A DNA stretch of 64,000 nt from Nitratireductor aquimarinus. GTDB lineage: Bacteria > Pseudomonadota > Alphaproteobacteria > Rhizobiales > Rhizobiaceae. The DNA is taken from positions 2,790,001 to 2,854,000 of the forward strand of contig NZ_CP177239.1 in NCBI RefSeq assembly GCF_046773475.1. The letters are read 5' to 3'. Below, in pieces: positions 50,875 through 59,672 of this stretch. The notes under the pieces were generated by a model, which was given only the letters and a program-made list of their open reading frames with translations, made no database searches and had not been told where the DNA came from. Position numbers and translations under genes: made by a program. Numbering within the stretch: the stretch's first letter is position 1; each line of letters opens with the position of its first letter.

Positions 50875-53781
50875 TCAGTGCGCCTCGTTCCAGTTGTCGG
50901 CGGCGCGCGCTTCAACCTGAAGCGGGACGGAGAGGGAGCGGGCCGGCAGGGCGGCGTTTTCCATCACGTCGCAGATCAGCGGGATGACCGCGTCGACCTT
51001 GCTTTCGGGCGCTTCGAAGATCAGTTCGTCATGCACCTGCAAAAGCATTTTCACCTCGCCGAATCCGGCGTCCGCAAGCGCTTCATCCATGCGCACCATG
51101 GCGCGGCGGATGATGTCCGCCGCCGAACCCTGGATCGGCGCGTTGATCGCGGCGCGCTCGTTGAAGGCGCGCAATTGCGGATTGGACGAGCGGATCTCCG
51201 GGTAGTGTGCCCGGCGGCCAAAGATCGTCTCGACATAGCCGAGTTCCTTGGCCTTGGCCTTGGTGGCGTCCATGTAGTCCTTGATGCCGGGGAAGCGCTC
51301 GAAATAGCGCTTGATATAGGCGCTGGCTTCCTCGCGCGGAATGGCGAGCTGGTTGGCAAGACCGAAGGCGGAAATGCCGTAGATGATGCCGAAATTGATC
51401 GCCTTGGCGCGCCGGCGCACCTCCGATGGCATGCCTTCCACCGGCACGTCGAACATTTCCGACGCCGTCATGGCGTGAATGTCGAGCCCGTCGGCAAACG
51501 CTTTTTTCAGCTCCGCAATGTCGGCCACATGGGCAAGCACGCGAAGCTCGATCTGGCTGTAGTCGGCAGAGATCAGCTTTGCGCCTTCCGGCGCCACGAA
51601 GGCGGTGCGGATCTTGCGGCCTTCAGGCGTGCGAACCGGGATGTTCTGCAGGTTCGGCTCGGAGGAGGAGAGGCGGCCCGTCGTCGTGGAGGCGAGGGCG
51701 TAGGAGGTGTGAACGCGCTTCGTCTCGGGATTGATGTAACCCGGCAGCGCATCCGTGTAGGTGGATTTGAGCTTCGTCACCTGCCGCCAGTCGACGATCT
51801 TGCGCGGCAGTTCGTGCCCTGCGCCAGCCAGGTCCTCCAGCACCTGCGCCGAGGTCGACCACTGGCCGGTCTTGGTCTTGCTGCCGCCCGGCAGACCCAT
51901 CTTGCCGAACAGGATTTCGCCAAGCTGCTTGGGCGAGCCGATGGTGAAGCGCTCGCCGGCCAGCGTGTAGATTTCGTCTTCGATGCCGGCGGCCGTCTGG
52001 GCGAAGTCACCCGACATGCGCGACAGGATCTGGCGGTCGACGGAAATGCCGCGATGCTCCATCCGGCCGATCACCGGGATCATGGGGCGCTCGAGCCGCT
52101 CATAGACGGAGACCAGCCCTTCGGCGGCGAGCCGGGGCTTCAGCACCTGCCACAGCCGCAGCGTGATGTCGGCATCCTCGGCGGCATAGGCGGTGGCGCG
52201 CTCCAGATCCACCATGTCGAAGGTGATCTGCTTGCGACCGGTGCCGGTCAGTTCCTTGTAGGGGATGGGTTTGTGGCCGAGCCAGCGCTCGGAAAGCGCG
52301 TCCATGCCGTGGCCCACCGTGCCGTGGCTGCCGGTGCCGGCATCGAGCACATAGGAGATCAGCATGGTGTCGTCGCAGCCGACGATCTCCACGCCAAGCC
52401 GATACATGATCAGCCAGTCATATTTCAGGTTCTGCCCGATCTTGAGAACGGCGGGATCGGCCATCATGGCGCGGATCGCCTCCAGCGCCTCTTCCTGCGA
52501 AAGCTGGTTCTCGATCAGCCCGCCGCCCAGAAGGTCGCCACTGCCGCTCTTGTGCGCGATCGGCACATAGGCTGCGCGGCCGGGTTTGGTCGCAAGCGAA
52601 AAGCCGCACAGCTCCGCCTGCATCGGATCAAGCGAGGTGGTCTCGGTGTCGAAAGCGAGGATGCCTGCCTCATAGGCTTCCGCGACCCACTTTTTCAGCG
52701 TGTCGATATCGCGGATGCATTCATAGCCGGCGTGATCGAAGGTCTGTGCCGAGCCTGCTTCTGCGATCCTGTTGGCGAGCTTCGACGGTGTGTCCGCATC
52801 GCCCGTGTCTTCGGCCGGCGTGAGGTCGGGGCCATGCGCGTCCGCGCCGGCTTCGACCTCCACATGGGCGGCCTCGATCTCGGCCACTTCGGCTCCGGTG
52901 GCCTCGGCCACACGGCGCGTCAGCGTGGTGAACTCCATTGCTTTCAGGAAGCCGATCAGCTTCGGCCCGTCCGGCGGGGCGAGCTCGAACGTGTCGATGG
53001 CGTGCTCCACCGGAACATCGATCCTGAGCTTGACCAGCTCGCGCGAAATGCGCGCCTTGTCGGCGAATTCGATCAGGTTCTCGCGGCGTTTCTTCTGCTT
53101 GATCTCCTCGGCGCGGGAGAGCAGCGTGTCGAGATCGCCATATTCTTCCAGAAGCTGGGCCGCCGTCTTGGGACCGATGCCCGGCACGCCGGGAACATTG
53201 TCGACGGAATCGCCCGTGAGCGCCTGCAGGTCGATCATCTTCTCGGGCGGCACGCCCCATTTCTCGATCACTTCGGGAATGTTGATTTCCCGGTCCTTCA
53301 TCGGATCGTACATCGAGACGTTTTCGGTCACGAGCTGCATCAGATCCTTGTCGGAGGAGATGATCGTGGTGTCGCCGCCGGCCTCGCTTGCGAGCCGCGC
53401 ATAGGTGGCGATCAGGTCGTCGGCCTCGAAGCCGGCCAGCTCGATGCAGGGCAGGTCGAAGGCCTGCGTCGCCTCGCGGATCAGACCGAACTGCGGCACC
53501 AGATCCTCCGGCGGCTCCGAGCGGTTGGCCTTGTATTCCGGGTAAAGATCGTTGCGGAACGTCTTCGAGGAATGGTCGAAGATGACCGCGAAATGGGTCG
53601 GGGTGACGCCCACCTCCGTATCGCGCGCATTCTGCAGAAGCTTCCAGAGCATGTTGCAGAAGCCGGCGACGGCGCCAACCGGCAGGCCGTCGGATTTGCG
53701 GGTCAGCGGGGGCAGCGCGTGATAGGCGCGAAAGATGTAGCCCGAACCGTCAACGAGGAAGAGATGATCGCCTTTTTTCAT
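50875..53781 (-). CDS. polA: DNA polymerase I
   Basis: PolA fills gaps and removes RNA primers. The 968-residue protein has all three domains. The 5'-3' exonuclease (1-290) starts GDHLFLVDGSGYIFRAYHALPP. The 3'-5' exonuclease has its acidic residues in AFDTETTSLDP, so proofreading should be active. The polymerase domain has SADYSQIELRVLAH (motif A), RRRAKAINFGIIYGISAFGL (O helix) and the catalytic QVHDELIFE (motif C). A polar linker with many acidic residues separates the first two domains (about 280-340). lysE follows after four bases. Confidence 0.98.
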   Translation of the reverse strand: MKKGDHLFLVDGSGYIFRAYHALPPLTRKSDGLPVGAVAGFCNMLWKLLQNARDTEVGVTPTHFAVIFDHSSKTFRNDLYPEYKANRSEPPEDLVPQFGLIREATQAFDLPCIELAGFEADDLIATYARLASEAGGDTTIISSDKDLMQLVTENVSMYDPMKDREINIPEVIEKWGVPPEKMIDLQALTGDSVDNVPGVPGIGPKTAAQLLEEYGDLDTLLSRAEEIKQKKRRENLIEFADKARISRELVKLRIDVPVEHAIDTFELAPPDGPKLIGFLKAMEFTTLTRRVAEATGAEVAEIEAAHVEVEAGADAHGPDLTPAEDTGDADTPSKLANRIAEAGSAQTFDHAGYECIRDIDTLKKWVAEAYEAGILAFDTETTSLDPMQAELCGFSLATKPGRAAYVPIAHKSGSGDLLGGGLIENQLSQEEALEAIRAMMADPAVLKIGQNLKYDWLIMYRLGVEIVGCDDTMLISYVLDAGTGSHGTVGHGMDALSERWLGHKPIPYKELTGTGRKQITFDMVDLERATAYAAEDADITLRLWQVLKPRLAAEGLVSVYERLERPMIPVIGRMEHRGISVDRQILSRMSGDFAQTAAGIEDEIYTLAGERFTIGSPKQLGEILFGKMGLPGGSKTKTGQWSTSAQVLEDLAGAGHELPRKIVDWRQVTKLKSTYTDALPGYINPETKRVHTSYALASTTTGRLSSSEPNLQNIPVRTPEGRKIRTAFVAPEGAKLISADYSQIELRVLAHVADIAELKKAFADGLDIHAMTASEMFDVPVEGMPSEVRRRAKAINFGIIYGISAFGLANQLAIPREEASAYIKRYFERFPGIKDYMDATKAKAKELGYVETIFGRRAHYPEIRSSNPQLRAFNERAAINAPIQGSAADIIRRAMVRMDEALADAGFGEVKMLLQVHDELIFEAPESKVDAVIPLICDVMENAALPARSLSVPLQVEARAADNWNEAH

Positions 53782-54116
53782 GGCTGCTACGGGTAGCGCG
53801 GCGGGGTGCGCCTGTCCATGGAAAAGGGGGGCTGTCCGCGCCTTTCGGACAGGTGTCCTGACAAGGTGGAACGGGGCCTACCGCTTTCTATCACGCGTTT
53901 GTTACGAAGTTGTAATGTCCCGTGCCCTTGAATAGCCACGTTCAAGCACAAAATAACACACAGCGGCATTTTTCGCCGTGGTCCGCAAAAGGCTCGTCCC
54001 CCGCCTTTACCGGACGAAATAGCGGCAGCCTCATCCCCCCTCTCCGGGCTGCCGCGGTGTTTCAAGCATGGCCGCCGTGGTTTCCCCTCCACCACGGCGG
54101 CTCTTGCGTTCAGGGG
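53782..54116. other. 335-base gap between the polA start and the mur end
   Basis: It holds the polA promoter region and two stems: 53832-53852 (seven-base arms) and 54071-54101 (perfect 11-base arms). The second lies just after the mur stop and probably ends that transcript, though without a T-run. I see no gene. Confidence 0.6.
54071..54101 (-). terminator. Hairpin downstream of mur
   Basis: Perfect 11-base arms (54071-54081 and 54091-54101) with a nine-base loop lie 15 bases after the mur stop on the minus strand. Confidence 0.6.
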
Positions 54117-54548
54117 TCAGGTTTTCCTGCGTTTCCTGCCGTAAAGCTCCAGCCGATGGTGCACGATGTCGTAGCCGAGCGAGCGGGCGATCTCTTCCTG
54201 AAGCTTCTCGATCCGGTCCGAGTGAAACTCGATCACGTCACCCGTATCCATGTCGATCAGGTGGTCGTGATGTTCACCGTCGGCCTGCTCGAAGCGTGCG
54301 CGTCCGCCCTCGAAGGCATGGCGGTGGATCGCGCCCATTTCTTCAAGAAGTTTCATGGTCCGGTAGACGGTTGAAAGCGAGATGCTGGGATCGATGATCG
54401 TCGCGCGCTGGAAGATTTCCATCGCGTCGGGATGATCGTCCGTTTCCGTCAGAATGCGAAGAATGATCTTGCGCGGCCTGGTGATGCGAACACCGGCGCG
54501 GCGCAGTTCCTTCTCGTAATCCGGCTTGTGGGCGGGGTGCTGATTCAT
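54117..54548 (-). CDS. mur: Fur-family regulator, probably the manganese regulator Mur
   Basis: The 143-residue protein has the Fur winged helix (LRRAGVRITRPRKIILRIL, then SLSTVYRTMKLLEEMGAIHRH) and a dimerisation domain with metal ligands in DGEHHDHLIDMDTGDVIEFHSDRIE. No CxxC zinc motif is present, as in rhizobial Mur. In rhizobia Mur represses sitABCD when manganese is sufficient. Here it is divergent from sitABCD across a gap with Mur-box-like palindromes, which supports this assignment over an iron-sensing Fur. Confidence 0.9.
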   Translation of the reverse strand: MNQHPAHKPDYEKELRRAGVRITRPRKIILRILTETDDHPDAMEIFQRATIIDPSISLSTVYRTMKLLEEMGAIHRHAFEGGRARFEQADGEHHDHLIDMDTGDVIEFHSDRIEKLQEEIARSLGYDIVHHRLELYGRKRRKT

Positions 54549-54653
54549 CGGCAGACTATGCGCCAGATGACAATCAGTTGCAAAGATTCGATCTTCACTT
54601 GCCGGCGCTTCTCCTCAGGAAAGCCCGCATTCCCGGCATTCTTTGCTTTTTTA

Positions 54654-54675
54654 TTGCAAACGATTTGCAATTGCA
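54654..54675. promoter_or_regulatory. Mur-box-like palindromes between mur and sitA
   Basis: TTGCAAA-CGA-TTTGCAA (54654-54670) is a perfect interrupted palindrome, and it overlaps the perfect TGCAATTGCA (54666-54675). They resemble the Mur-responsive sequences of rhizobial sit promoters and lie about 70 bases before the sitA start. Two overlapping sites could bind two dimers. Confidence 0.65.
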
Positions 54676-54745
54676 TTGACGGGCGGCGGAATTCACCATA
54701 ACTATGAAGCGTTGCAGCAGTTTCGATGTGTTTCAGGGGATTCTC

Positions 54746-55639
54746 ATGCCATCAGCCAAGCGATTGGCCACTTTCGTCATTGCAATGCTTGCCGCGTCCT
54801 CCGCCTTTGCGCAGGACGAACGTTTCAAGGCGGTCACCACATTCACCGTCATCGCGGACATGGCGCGCAATGTCGCCGGCGATGCTGCGGTGGTCGAGTC
54901 GATCACCAAGCCCAATGCCGAAATCCATAATTACCAGCCGACGCCCGGCGACATCCTGCGGGCGCAGGACGCCGAGCTGATCCTCTGGAACGGGCTCAAT
55001 CTCGAACTCTGGTTCGAGCGCTTCTTCCGCAATCTGAAGGATGTGCCGAGCGTCGTCGTTTCGGAAGGCGTGGAGCCGATGAGCATCGGTGACGGACCCT
55101 ATACCGGCAAGCCAAACCCGCATGCCTGGATGTCGCCGAGCGATGCGTTGATCTATGTCGACAATATCCGCGACGCGTTCTCGCAATACGATCCGGAGAA
55201 TGCCGGGATCTATGCGAAGAACGCGGAGGCCTACAAGGCCGAGATCCAGTCCGTTGTCGATCCGATCCGTGAGCGGCTGGCGGCCATTCCCGAAGATCAC
55301 CGGGTGCTTGTCACCAGTGAAGGCGCGTTCAGCTATCTGGCGCGTGATTTCGGGCTGAAGGAGCTTTACATCTGGCCGATCAATGCCGACCAGCAGGGCA
55401 CGCCGCAGCAGGTGCGTCATGTGATCGACCAGATCCGCGAAACCAATGCGCCGGCCGTCTTCAGCGAAAGCACCGTCTCGCCCAATCCCGCAAAGCAGGT
55501 GGCGCGTGAGACGGGGGCGGCCTATGGCGGTGTTCTCTATGTGGACTCGCTCAGCGACGACAACGGCCCGGTTCCCACCTATCTGGATCTCTTAAGGGTC
55601 ACCAGCGAGACCATTGCCGAAGGATTGACCGGGCAATGA
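54746..55639 (+). CDS. sitA: Manganese-type ABC transporter, periplasmic binding protein
   Basis: SitA captures Mn(II) (and perhaps Fe(II)) in the periplasm. From the ATG at 54746 (297 residues) a signal peptide (about 1-22, ending AFA) precedes a cluster A-I metal-binding fold. The ligand histidines are in HNYQPTPGD and NPHAWMSP. A third acidic ligand lies near SEGAFSYLARDFGL and an Asp lies near YVDSLSDDNGPVPTY. A start 14 codons earlier is possible, but AGGGG precedes this ATG. sitB overlaps by four bases. Confidence 0.93.
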   Translation: MPSAKRLATFVIAMLAASSAFAQDERFKAVTTFTVIADMARNVAGDAAVVESITKPNAEIHNYQPTPGDILRAQDAELILWNGLNLELWFERFFRNLKDVPSVVVSEGVEPMSIGDGPYTGKPNPHAWMSPSDALIYVDNIRDAFSQYDPENAGIYAKNAEAYKAEIQSVVDPIRERLAAIPEDHRVLVTSEGAFSYLARDFGLKELYIWPINADQQGTPQQVRHVIDQIRETNAPAVFSESTVSPNPAKQVARETGAAYGGVLYVDSLSDDNGPVPTYLDLLRVTSETIAEGLTGQ

Positions 55640-56544
55640 ACGCACCCGTTGTGAACATGAAGAAGAAGCCGGCGGCGCAGTCCGCCGGCATTGACGTTCG
55701 TGATGTGACCGTCACCTACCGCAATGGCCATACGGCGCTGCGCGATGCGAGCTTCTCCATCCCCACCGGAACCATTGCGGCCCTTGTCGGCGTGAATGGC
55801 AGCGGCAAGTCCACCCTGTTCAAGGGGATCATGGGGTTTGTTCCGCTCGCCAAGGGCGAGGTGTCCATCCTTGGCGAGCAGGCTGGCCGGGCGCTCAAGC
55901 GCAATGTCGTGGCCTATGTCCCGCAAGCCGAGGAAGTGGACTGGAACTTCCCGGTTCTGGTCGAGGATGTGGTGATGATGGGCCGCTATGGCCACATGAA
56001 TTTCATGCGCTGGGCGCGCCGGCAGGACCATGAGATGGTCGAGGCCGCGCTTGAGCGCGTCGGCATGGCCGATTTCCGCAAACGTCAGATCGGCGAATTG
56101 TCGGGCGGCCAGAAAAAGCGCGTCTTCCTGGCCCGCGCGCTGGCGCAGGAGGGCAGGGTGATCCTGCTCGACGAGCCCTTCACCGGCGTCGATGTGCGGA
56201 CCGAAGAATCCATCATCGCGCTGCTCAAGGCGCTGCGCGAAGAAGGCCATGTCATGCTGGTCTCGACGCATAATCTGGGCAGCGTCCCGCGTTTCTGCGA
56301 CCGCACGATCCTGATCAACCGCACGGTTTTGGCAGCCGGTCCCACCGAGGATGTGTTCACGCGCGCCAATCTGGAAAAGGCGTTTGGCGGCGTCCTGCGC
56401 CAGTTCACGCTCGGCGGCGCGGAGCTGCATGAAGATGCCGAGGAAGATTCCCGGCAGGTCACCGTTCTGACCGACGATGAGCGGCCCTTCGTCATCTATG
56501 GCGATGAGAAGAACGGACGCCCGGAGGAGGGCAAGCGCAAATGA
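55636..56544 (+). CDS. sitB: Manganese-type ABC transporter, ATPase
   Basis: The 302-residue ATPase has Walker A GVNGSGKSTLF, the signature LSGGQKKRVFLARALAQ and Walker B VILLDEPFTGVD. The H-loop is in VSTHNLGSV. A polar tail of about 50 residues after residue 250 is typical of SitB in this group. It starts by a four-base overlap with sitA and overlaps sitC likewise, so all four genes are one translationally coupled operon. Confidence 0.95.
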   Translation: MNAPVVNMKKKPAAQSAGIDVRDVTVTYRNGHTALRDASFSIPTGTIAALVGVNGSGKSTLFKGIMGFVPLAKGEVSILGEQAGRALKRNVVAYVPQAEEVDWNFPVLVEDVVMMGRYGHMNFMRWARRQDHEMVEAALERVGMADFRKRQIGELSGGQKKRVFLARALAQEGRVILLDEPFTGVDVRTEESIIALLKALREEGHVMLVSTHNLGSVPRFCDRTILINRTVLAAGPTEDVFTRANLEKAFGGVLRQFTLGGAELHEDAEEDSRQVTVLTDDERPFVIYGDEKNGRPEEGKRK

Positions 56545-57416
56545 GCGCCTATCTGCTCGAACCCTTCTCCTATGGCTACATGGTCAACGCCATGTGGGTG
56601 AGCGCGCTGGTGGGCGGCGTCTGCGCCTTCCTGTCGGCCTATCTCATGCTCAAGGGCTGGTCGCTGATCGGCGATGCGCTTTCGCATTCCATCGTGCCCG
56701 GCGTTGCCGGCGCTTACATGCTTGGCCTGCCATTTTCCATCGGTGCGTTCTTCGCCGGTGGTCTGGCGGCAGGCGCGATGTTCTTCCTCAACCAGCGCAC
56801 AAGGCTGCGGGAGGATGCGATCATCGGTCTGATCTTCACGTCCTTCTTCGGCCTCGGTCTGTTCATGATCTCGCTGTCGCCAGCCTCGGTGAACATCCAG
56901 ACCATCGTTCTGGGCAACATCCTCGCCATCACGCCGTCCGACACGCTTCAGCTCGTCATCATTTCCGGCGTCACGCTGGCCGTGCTCGCGGTCAAGTGGA
57001 AGGATCTTATGGTCGCCTTCTTCGATGAGAACCACGCCCGCTCCATCGGTCTCAATCCGGGCTTTCTGCGGCTGATCTTCTTCACGCTTCTGAGCGCCTG
57101 CACGGTTGCCGCCATGCAGACGGTCGGCGCGTTTCTCGTGATCGCCATGGTGGTGACGCCGGGTGCGACGGCCTATCTCCTGACGGACCGTTTCCCGCGT
57201 CTGGTCGCCATCGCGGTCGCCATCGGGGCGGTGTCGAGTTTTGTCGGCGCCTATGCCAGCTACTTCCTTGATGGCGCGACGGGCGGGATCATCGTTGTGC
57301 TCCAGACGCTGACCTTCCTCACCGCCTTCGTCTTTGCGCCCAAGCACGGTATGCTCGCCGCGCGCCGACGCGCCCGTGAGGCGCTGAAAGACTCGATGCA
57401 GGAGGCGGGCGCATGA
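56541..57416 (+). CDS. sitC: Manganese-type ABC transporter, permease 1
   Basis: The 291-residue membrane protein has about eight hydrophobic segments and the ABC-3 permease family outline. It begins MWVSALVGGVCAFLSAYLMLKGWSLIGDALSHSIVPGVAGAYMLG and later has VGAFLVIAMVVTPGATAYLLTDRF. It pairs with SitD to form the channel. It overlaps sitB and sitD by four bases each. Confidence 0.94.
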   Translation: MSAYLLEPFSYGYMVNAMWVSALVGGVCAFLSAYLMLKGWSLIGDALSHSIVPGVAGAYMLGLPFSIGAFFAGGLAAGAMFFLNQRTRLREDAIIGLIFTSFFGLGLFMISLSPASVNIQTIVLGNILAITPSDTLQLVIISGVTLAVLAVKWKDLMVAFFDENHARSIGLNPGFLRLIFFTLLSACTVAAMQTVGAFLVIAMVVTPGATAYLLTDRFPRLVAIAVAIGAVSSFVGAYASYFLDGATGGIIVVLQTLTFLTAFVFAPKHGMLAARRRAREALKDSMQEAGA

Positions 57417-58288
57417 GCGGCTTTCTCGACATGGCGCTGATGCCCTTCGCCTTTCCGTTCATGCAGCAGGCGTTCATCATCTCGGTGCTGATCGCCGCGC
57501 CCATGGCGCTGCTTTCCTGCTTTCTGATCCTGAAGGGCTGGTCGTTGATGGGTGACGCCGTCAGCCATGCCGTTCTGCCGGGTGTGGTCATCGCCTATAT
57601 CATCGGCATCCCCTTCGCCATCGGCGCATTCGTGGCCGGCATGACCTGCGTTGTGGGCATCGGCTATCTGAAGGAAAACAGCCGGGTGAAGGAAGACACC
57701 ATCATGGGCGTCGTCTTCTCCGGAATGTTCGGGCTCGGCCTGCTGCTCTACACCAAGATTCAGACCGAGGTGCATCTCGATCACATCCTGTTCGGCGACA
57801 TGCTGGGCGTGACCTGGGGCGACATCACGCAGACGGGCATCATTGCACTGTTTGTGTGCGCGGCCATTCTTCTGTTCCGCCGCGACCTGCTTCTCAATGC
57901 GTTCGACCCGCAGCACGCCAAGGCAATCGGCCTGCCGGTGCGGGTGCTGCATTACGGGCTACTGGCTATCCTGTCGCTGACCATCGTGGCGGCTCTGACG
58001 GCGGTGGGCATCATTCTGGCGATTGCGCTTCTGATCGGGCCGGGCGCGGTGGCGTTCCTGCTCGTCCGGCGCTTCGACCGCATGTTGCTTGTCAGCCTGG
58101 CGGTGGCGCTGTTCGCTTCGTTCTTTGGTGTCTATCTGAGCTTCTTCATCGACAGCGCGCCGGCCCCGACCATCGTGCTTCTGATGACGGGCATGTTCCT
58201 TGTGGCTTTCGTCTACACGCTGCGCCGCAATGCGCGGGAGGATGCCGCGCGGGAGGTGGACTCACGCGAACTGGGCGTGGGGCGATGA
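57413..58288 (+). CDS. sitD: Manganese-type ABC transporter, permease 2
   Basis: The 291-residue protein is a paralogue of SitC, with the same start (QAFIISVLIAAPMALLSCFLILKGWSLMGDAVSHAVLPGVVIAYIIG) and VGIILAIALLIGPGAVAFLLVRRFD. Having two related permeases is normal for Sit systems. The tail is polar (EDAAREVDSREL). The stop is 17 bases before the large inverted repeat. Confidence 0.94.
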   Translation: MSGFLDMALMPFAFPFMQQAFIISVLIAAPMALLSCFLILKGWSLMGDAVSHAVLPGVVIAYIIGIPFAIGAFVAGMTCVVGIGYLKENSRVKEDTIMGVVFSGMFGLGLLLYTKIQTEVHLDHILFGDMLGVTWGDITQTGIIALFVCAAILLFRRDLLLNAFDPQHAKAIGLPVRVLHYGLLAILSLTIVAALTAVGIILAIALLIGPGAVAFLLVRRFDRMLLVSLAVALFASFFGVYLSFFIDSAPAPTIVLLMTGMFLVAFVYTLRRNAREDAAREVDSRELGVGR

Positions 58289-58305
58289 GCCTTCGCGGTG
58301 TGGAG

Positions 58306-58478
58306 CCCAAGCGCCCTCGCCCTTCGACAAGCTCAGGATGAGGGCTACTTAAACCGCGCAGAAAAGCCGTAGCGCCACGCACGGCAAATGTTCCTGCGTC
58401 CGCGTTCCACGTCTCCAAGAAACACGGCGTTTCCAGTAGCCCTCATCCTGAGCTTGTCGAAGGGCGAGGGCGCTTGGG
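58306..58478. repeat. Perfect 44-base inverted repeat downstream of sitD
   Basis: Arms 58306-58349 and 58435-58478 are exact reverse complements over 44 bases and flank 85 bases. A further six bases pair outside (58295-58300 with 58479-58484). The arms contain CTTCGACAAGCTCAGGATGA, a sequence I recognise as a common alphaproteobacterial intergenic repeat. The unit resembles a small non-coding mobile element and could also act as a transcription barrier between sitD and the convergent RidA gene. Confidence 0.88.
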
Positions 58479-58542
58479 CACCGCAGCAAAGTGATAGCGC
58501 CGGGCGTCGTTCTCAGATGCGCGGCGCTTGAGCCTCGTTCGG

Positions 58543-58950
58543 CTAGTCGGGCAGAACGGCTGTGGCTTCGATCTCGACCTTCGCCTCGTCTTCGATCAGC
58601 GCCACCACCTGCACGACGCTCATGGGCGGGAAGTTACGGCCCATGGCGGAACGATAGGCTTCGCCCAGCTCGCGCAGACGGCTGCCATAGGCTTCCTTGT
58701 CGGTGATGAACCAGGTCAGGCGAACCACGTGCTCCGGCCCTGCGCCAGCTTCCTTGAGAAGCGTGACAATGTTCTCAAGCGCCTGACGCACCTGGCCGAT
58801 GAAGTCGTCGGTCTCGAACACCTGATTGCTGTTCCAGCCGATCTGACCCCCAAGGAAGACGGTGCGCCCCCTTGCAACAACACCATTGGAATACCCCTTG
58901 GCAGGAACCCAGTCGGCTGGCTGGAGAATCTGGTGAAGCGGGACAGTCAT
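58543..58950 (-). CDS. RidA-family protein at the end of the ABC importer operon
   Basis: From the ATG at 58950 (AAGGAAA upstream) the protein has 135 residues. It shows the RidA pattern GVVARGRTVFLGGQIGW, DFIGQVRQALENIVTLLKEAGA, VVRLTWFITD and the C-terminal FPPMSVVQVVALIEDEAKVEIEATAV. The usual carboxylate-binding arginine (RPxR/RPA) position reads NFPPMS, so it may not be an imine deaminase of the classical type; similar RidA branches occur in aromatic and tryptophan-catabolic operons. It follows livF by 35 bases on the same strand. Confidence 0.85.
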   Translation of the reverse strand: MTVPLHQILQPADWVPAKGYSNGVVARGRTVFLGGQIGWNSNQVFETDDFIGQVRQALENIVTLLKEAGAGPEHVVRLTWFITDKEAYGSRLRELGEAYRSAMGRNFPPMSVVQVVALIEDEAKVEIEATAVLPD

Positions 58951-58985
58951 GCTATTTCCTTCATGCTTGGGAACGAAAGGCGTGA

Positions 58986-59672
58986 TCACACGCCGAGGAA
59001 GCGCTGCTGGATTTCATCGGTGAGCGCCAGGGGCGCACCGGTCCATGCGGTGCGGCCTTTTTCGAGAATGACACAGCGGTCTGCCACGGGCAGTAACTCG
59101 CTCAGCGTCTTGTCGACGATCAGGATCGACTGGCCCTCCGCCCGGATGGCGCGGATGGCGCGCCAGATGTCCTGCCGGATCACCGGGGCGAGCCCTTCGG
59201 TCGCCTCGTCGAGAATGAGCAGGCGTGGATTGGTAGCCAGCGCCCTGCCGATGGCAAGCATCTGCTGCTCGCCGCCCGAAAGCGTGCTCGCATACTGATC
59301 GCGCCGCTCCGCCAGTCGCGGGAACAGCGCGTTCACGCCATCGAGCGTCCATCTGCCGGGACGTGCGGCGGCGAGGATGTTTTCCTCCACCGTCAGGTTC
59401 GGGAAGCAGCGCCGGCCCTCCGGCACCAGTCCCACGCCGAGCCGCGCGATGCGGTGCGGCTTCATCCGCGTGATGTCCTTGCCGGCAAAGGCAATGCTGC
59501 CGGATTGCGGTGGCGTCAGGTGGCAGACGGAGCGGATCGTGGTCGTCTTGCCCATGCCGTTGCGGCCCATCAGCGCCACGGCCTCTCCTTCTTCGACCGA
59601 AAGGTCGACGCCGAAAAGCGCCTGCGACTTTCCATAGAAGGTTTTGAGATCCTGGATGTCGAGCAGCTTCAT
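58986..59672 (-). CDS. livF: Branched-chain-type ABC transporter, ATPase LivF
   Basis: The 228-residue ATPase has Walker A GRNGMGKTTT, the signature LSGGEQQMLAIGRAL and Walker B LLILDEATEGLAP, the last being typical of LivF. It overlaps livG by four bases. With LivG, LivM, LivH and the binding protein it forms a HAAT-type importer for amino acids or aromatic acids. Confidence 0.93.
   Translation of the reverse strand: MKLLDIQDLKTFYGKSQALFGVDLSVEEGEAVALMGRNGMGKTTTIRSVCHLTPPQSGSIAFAGKDITRMKPHRIARLGVGLVPEGRRCFPNLTVEENILAAARPGRWTLDGVNALFPRLAERRDQYASTLSGGEQQMLAIGRALATNPRLLILDEATEGLAPVIRQDIWRAIRAIRAEGQSILIVDKTLSELLPVADRCVILEKGRTAWTGAPLALTDEIQQRFLGV

Noticed and set aside
50785..53796. A 1003-codon open frame on the plus strand opposite polA
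   Set aside because: It is the antisense shadow of polA; the product is His- and Arg-rich without recognisable domains, while polA has all catalytic motifs.
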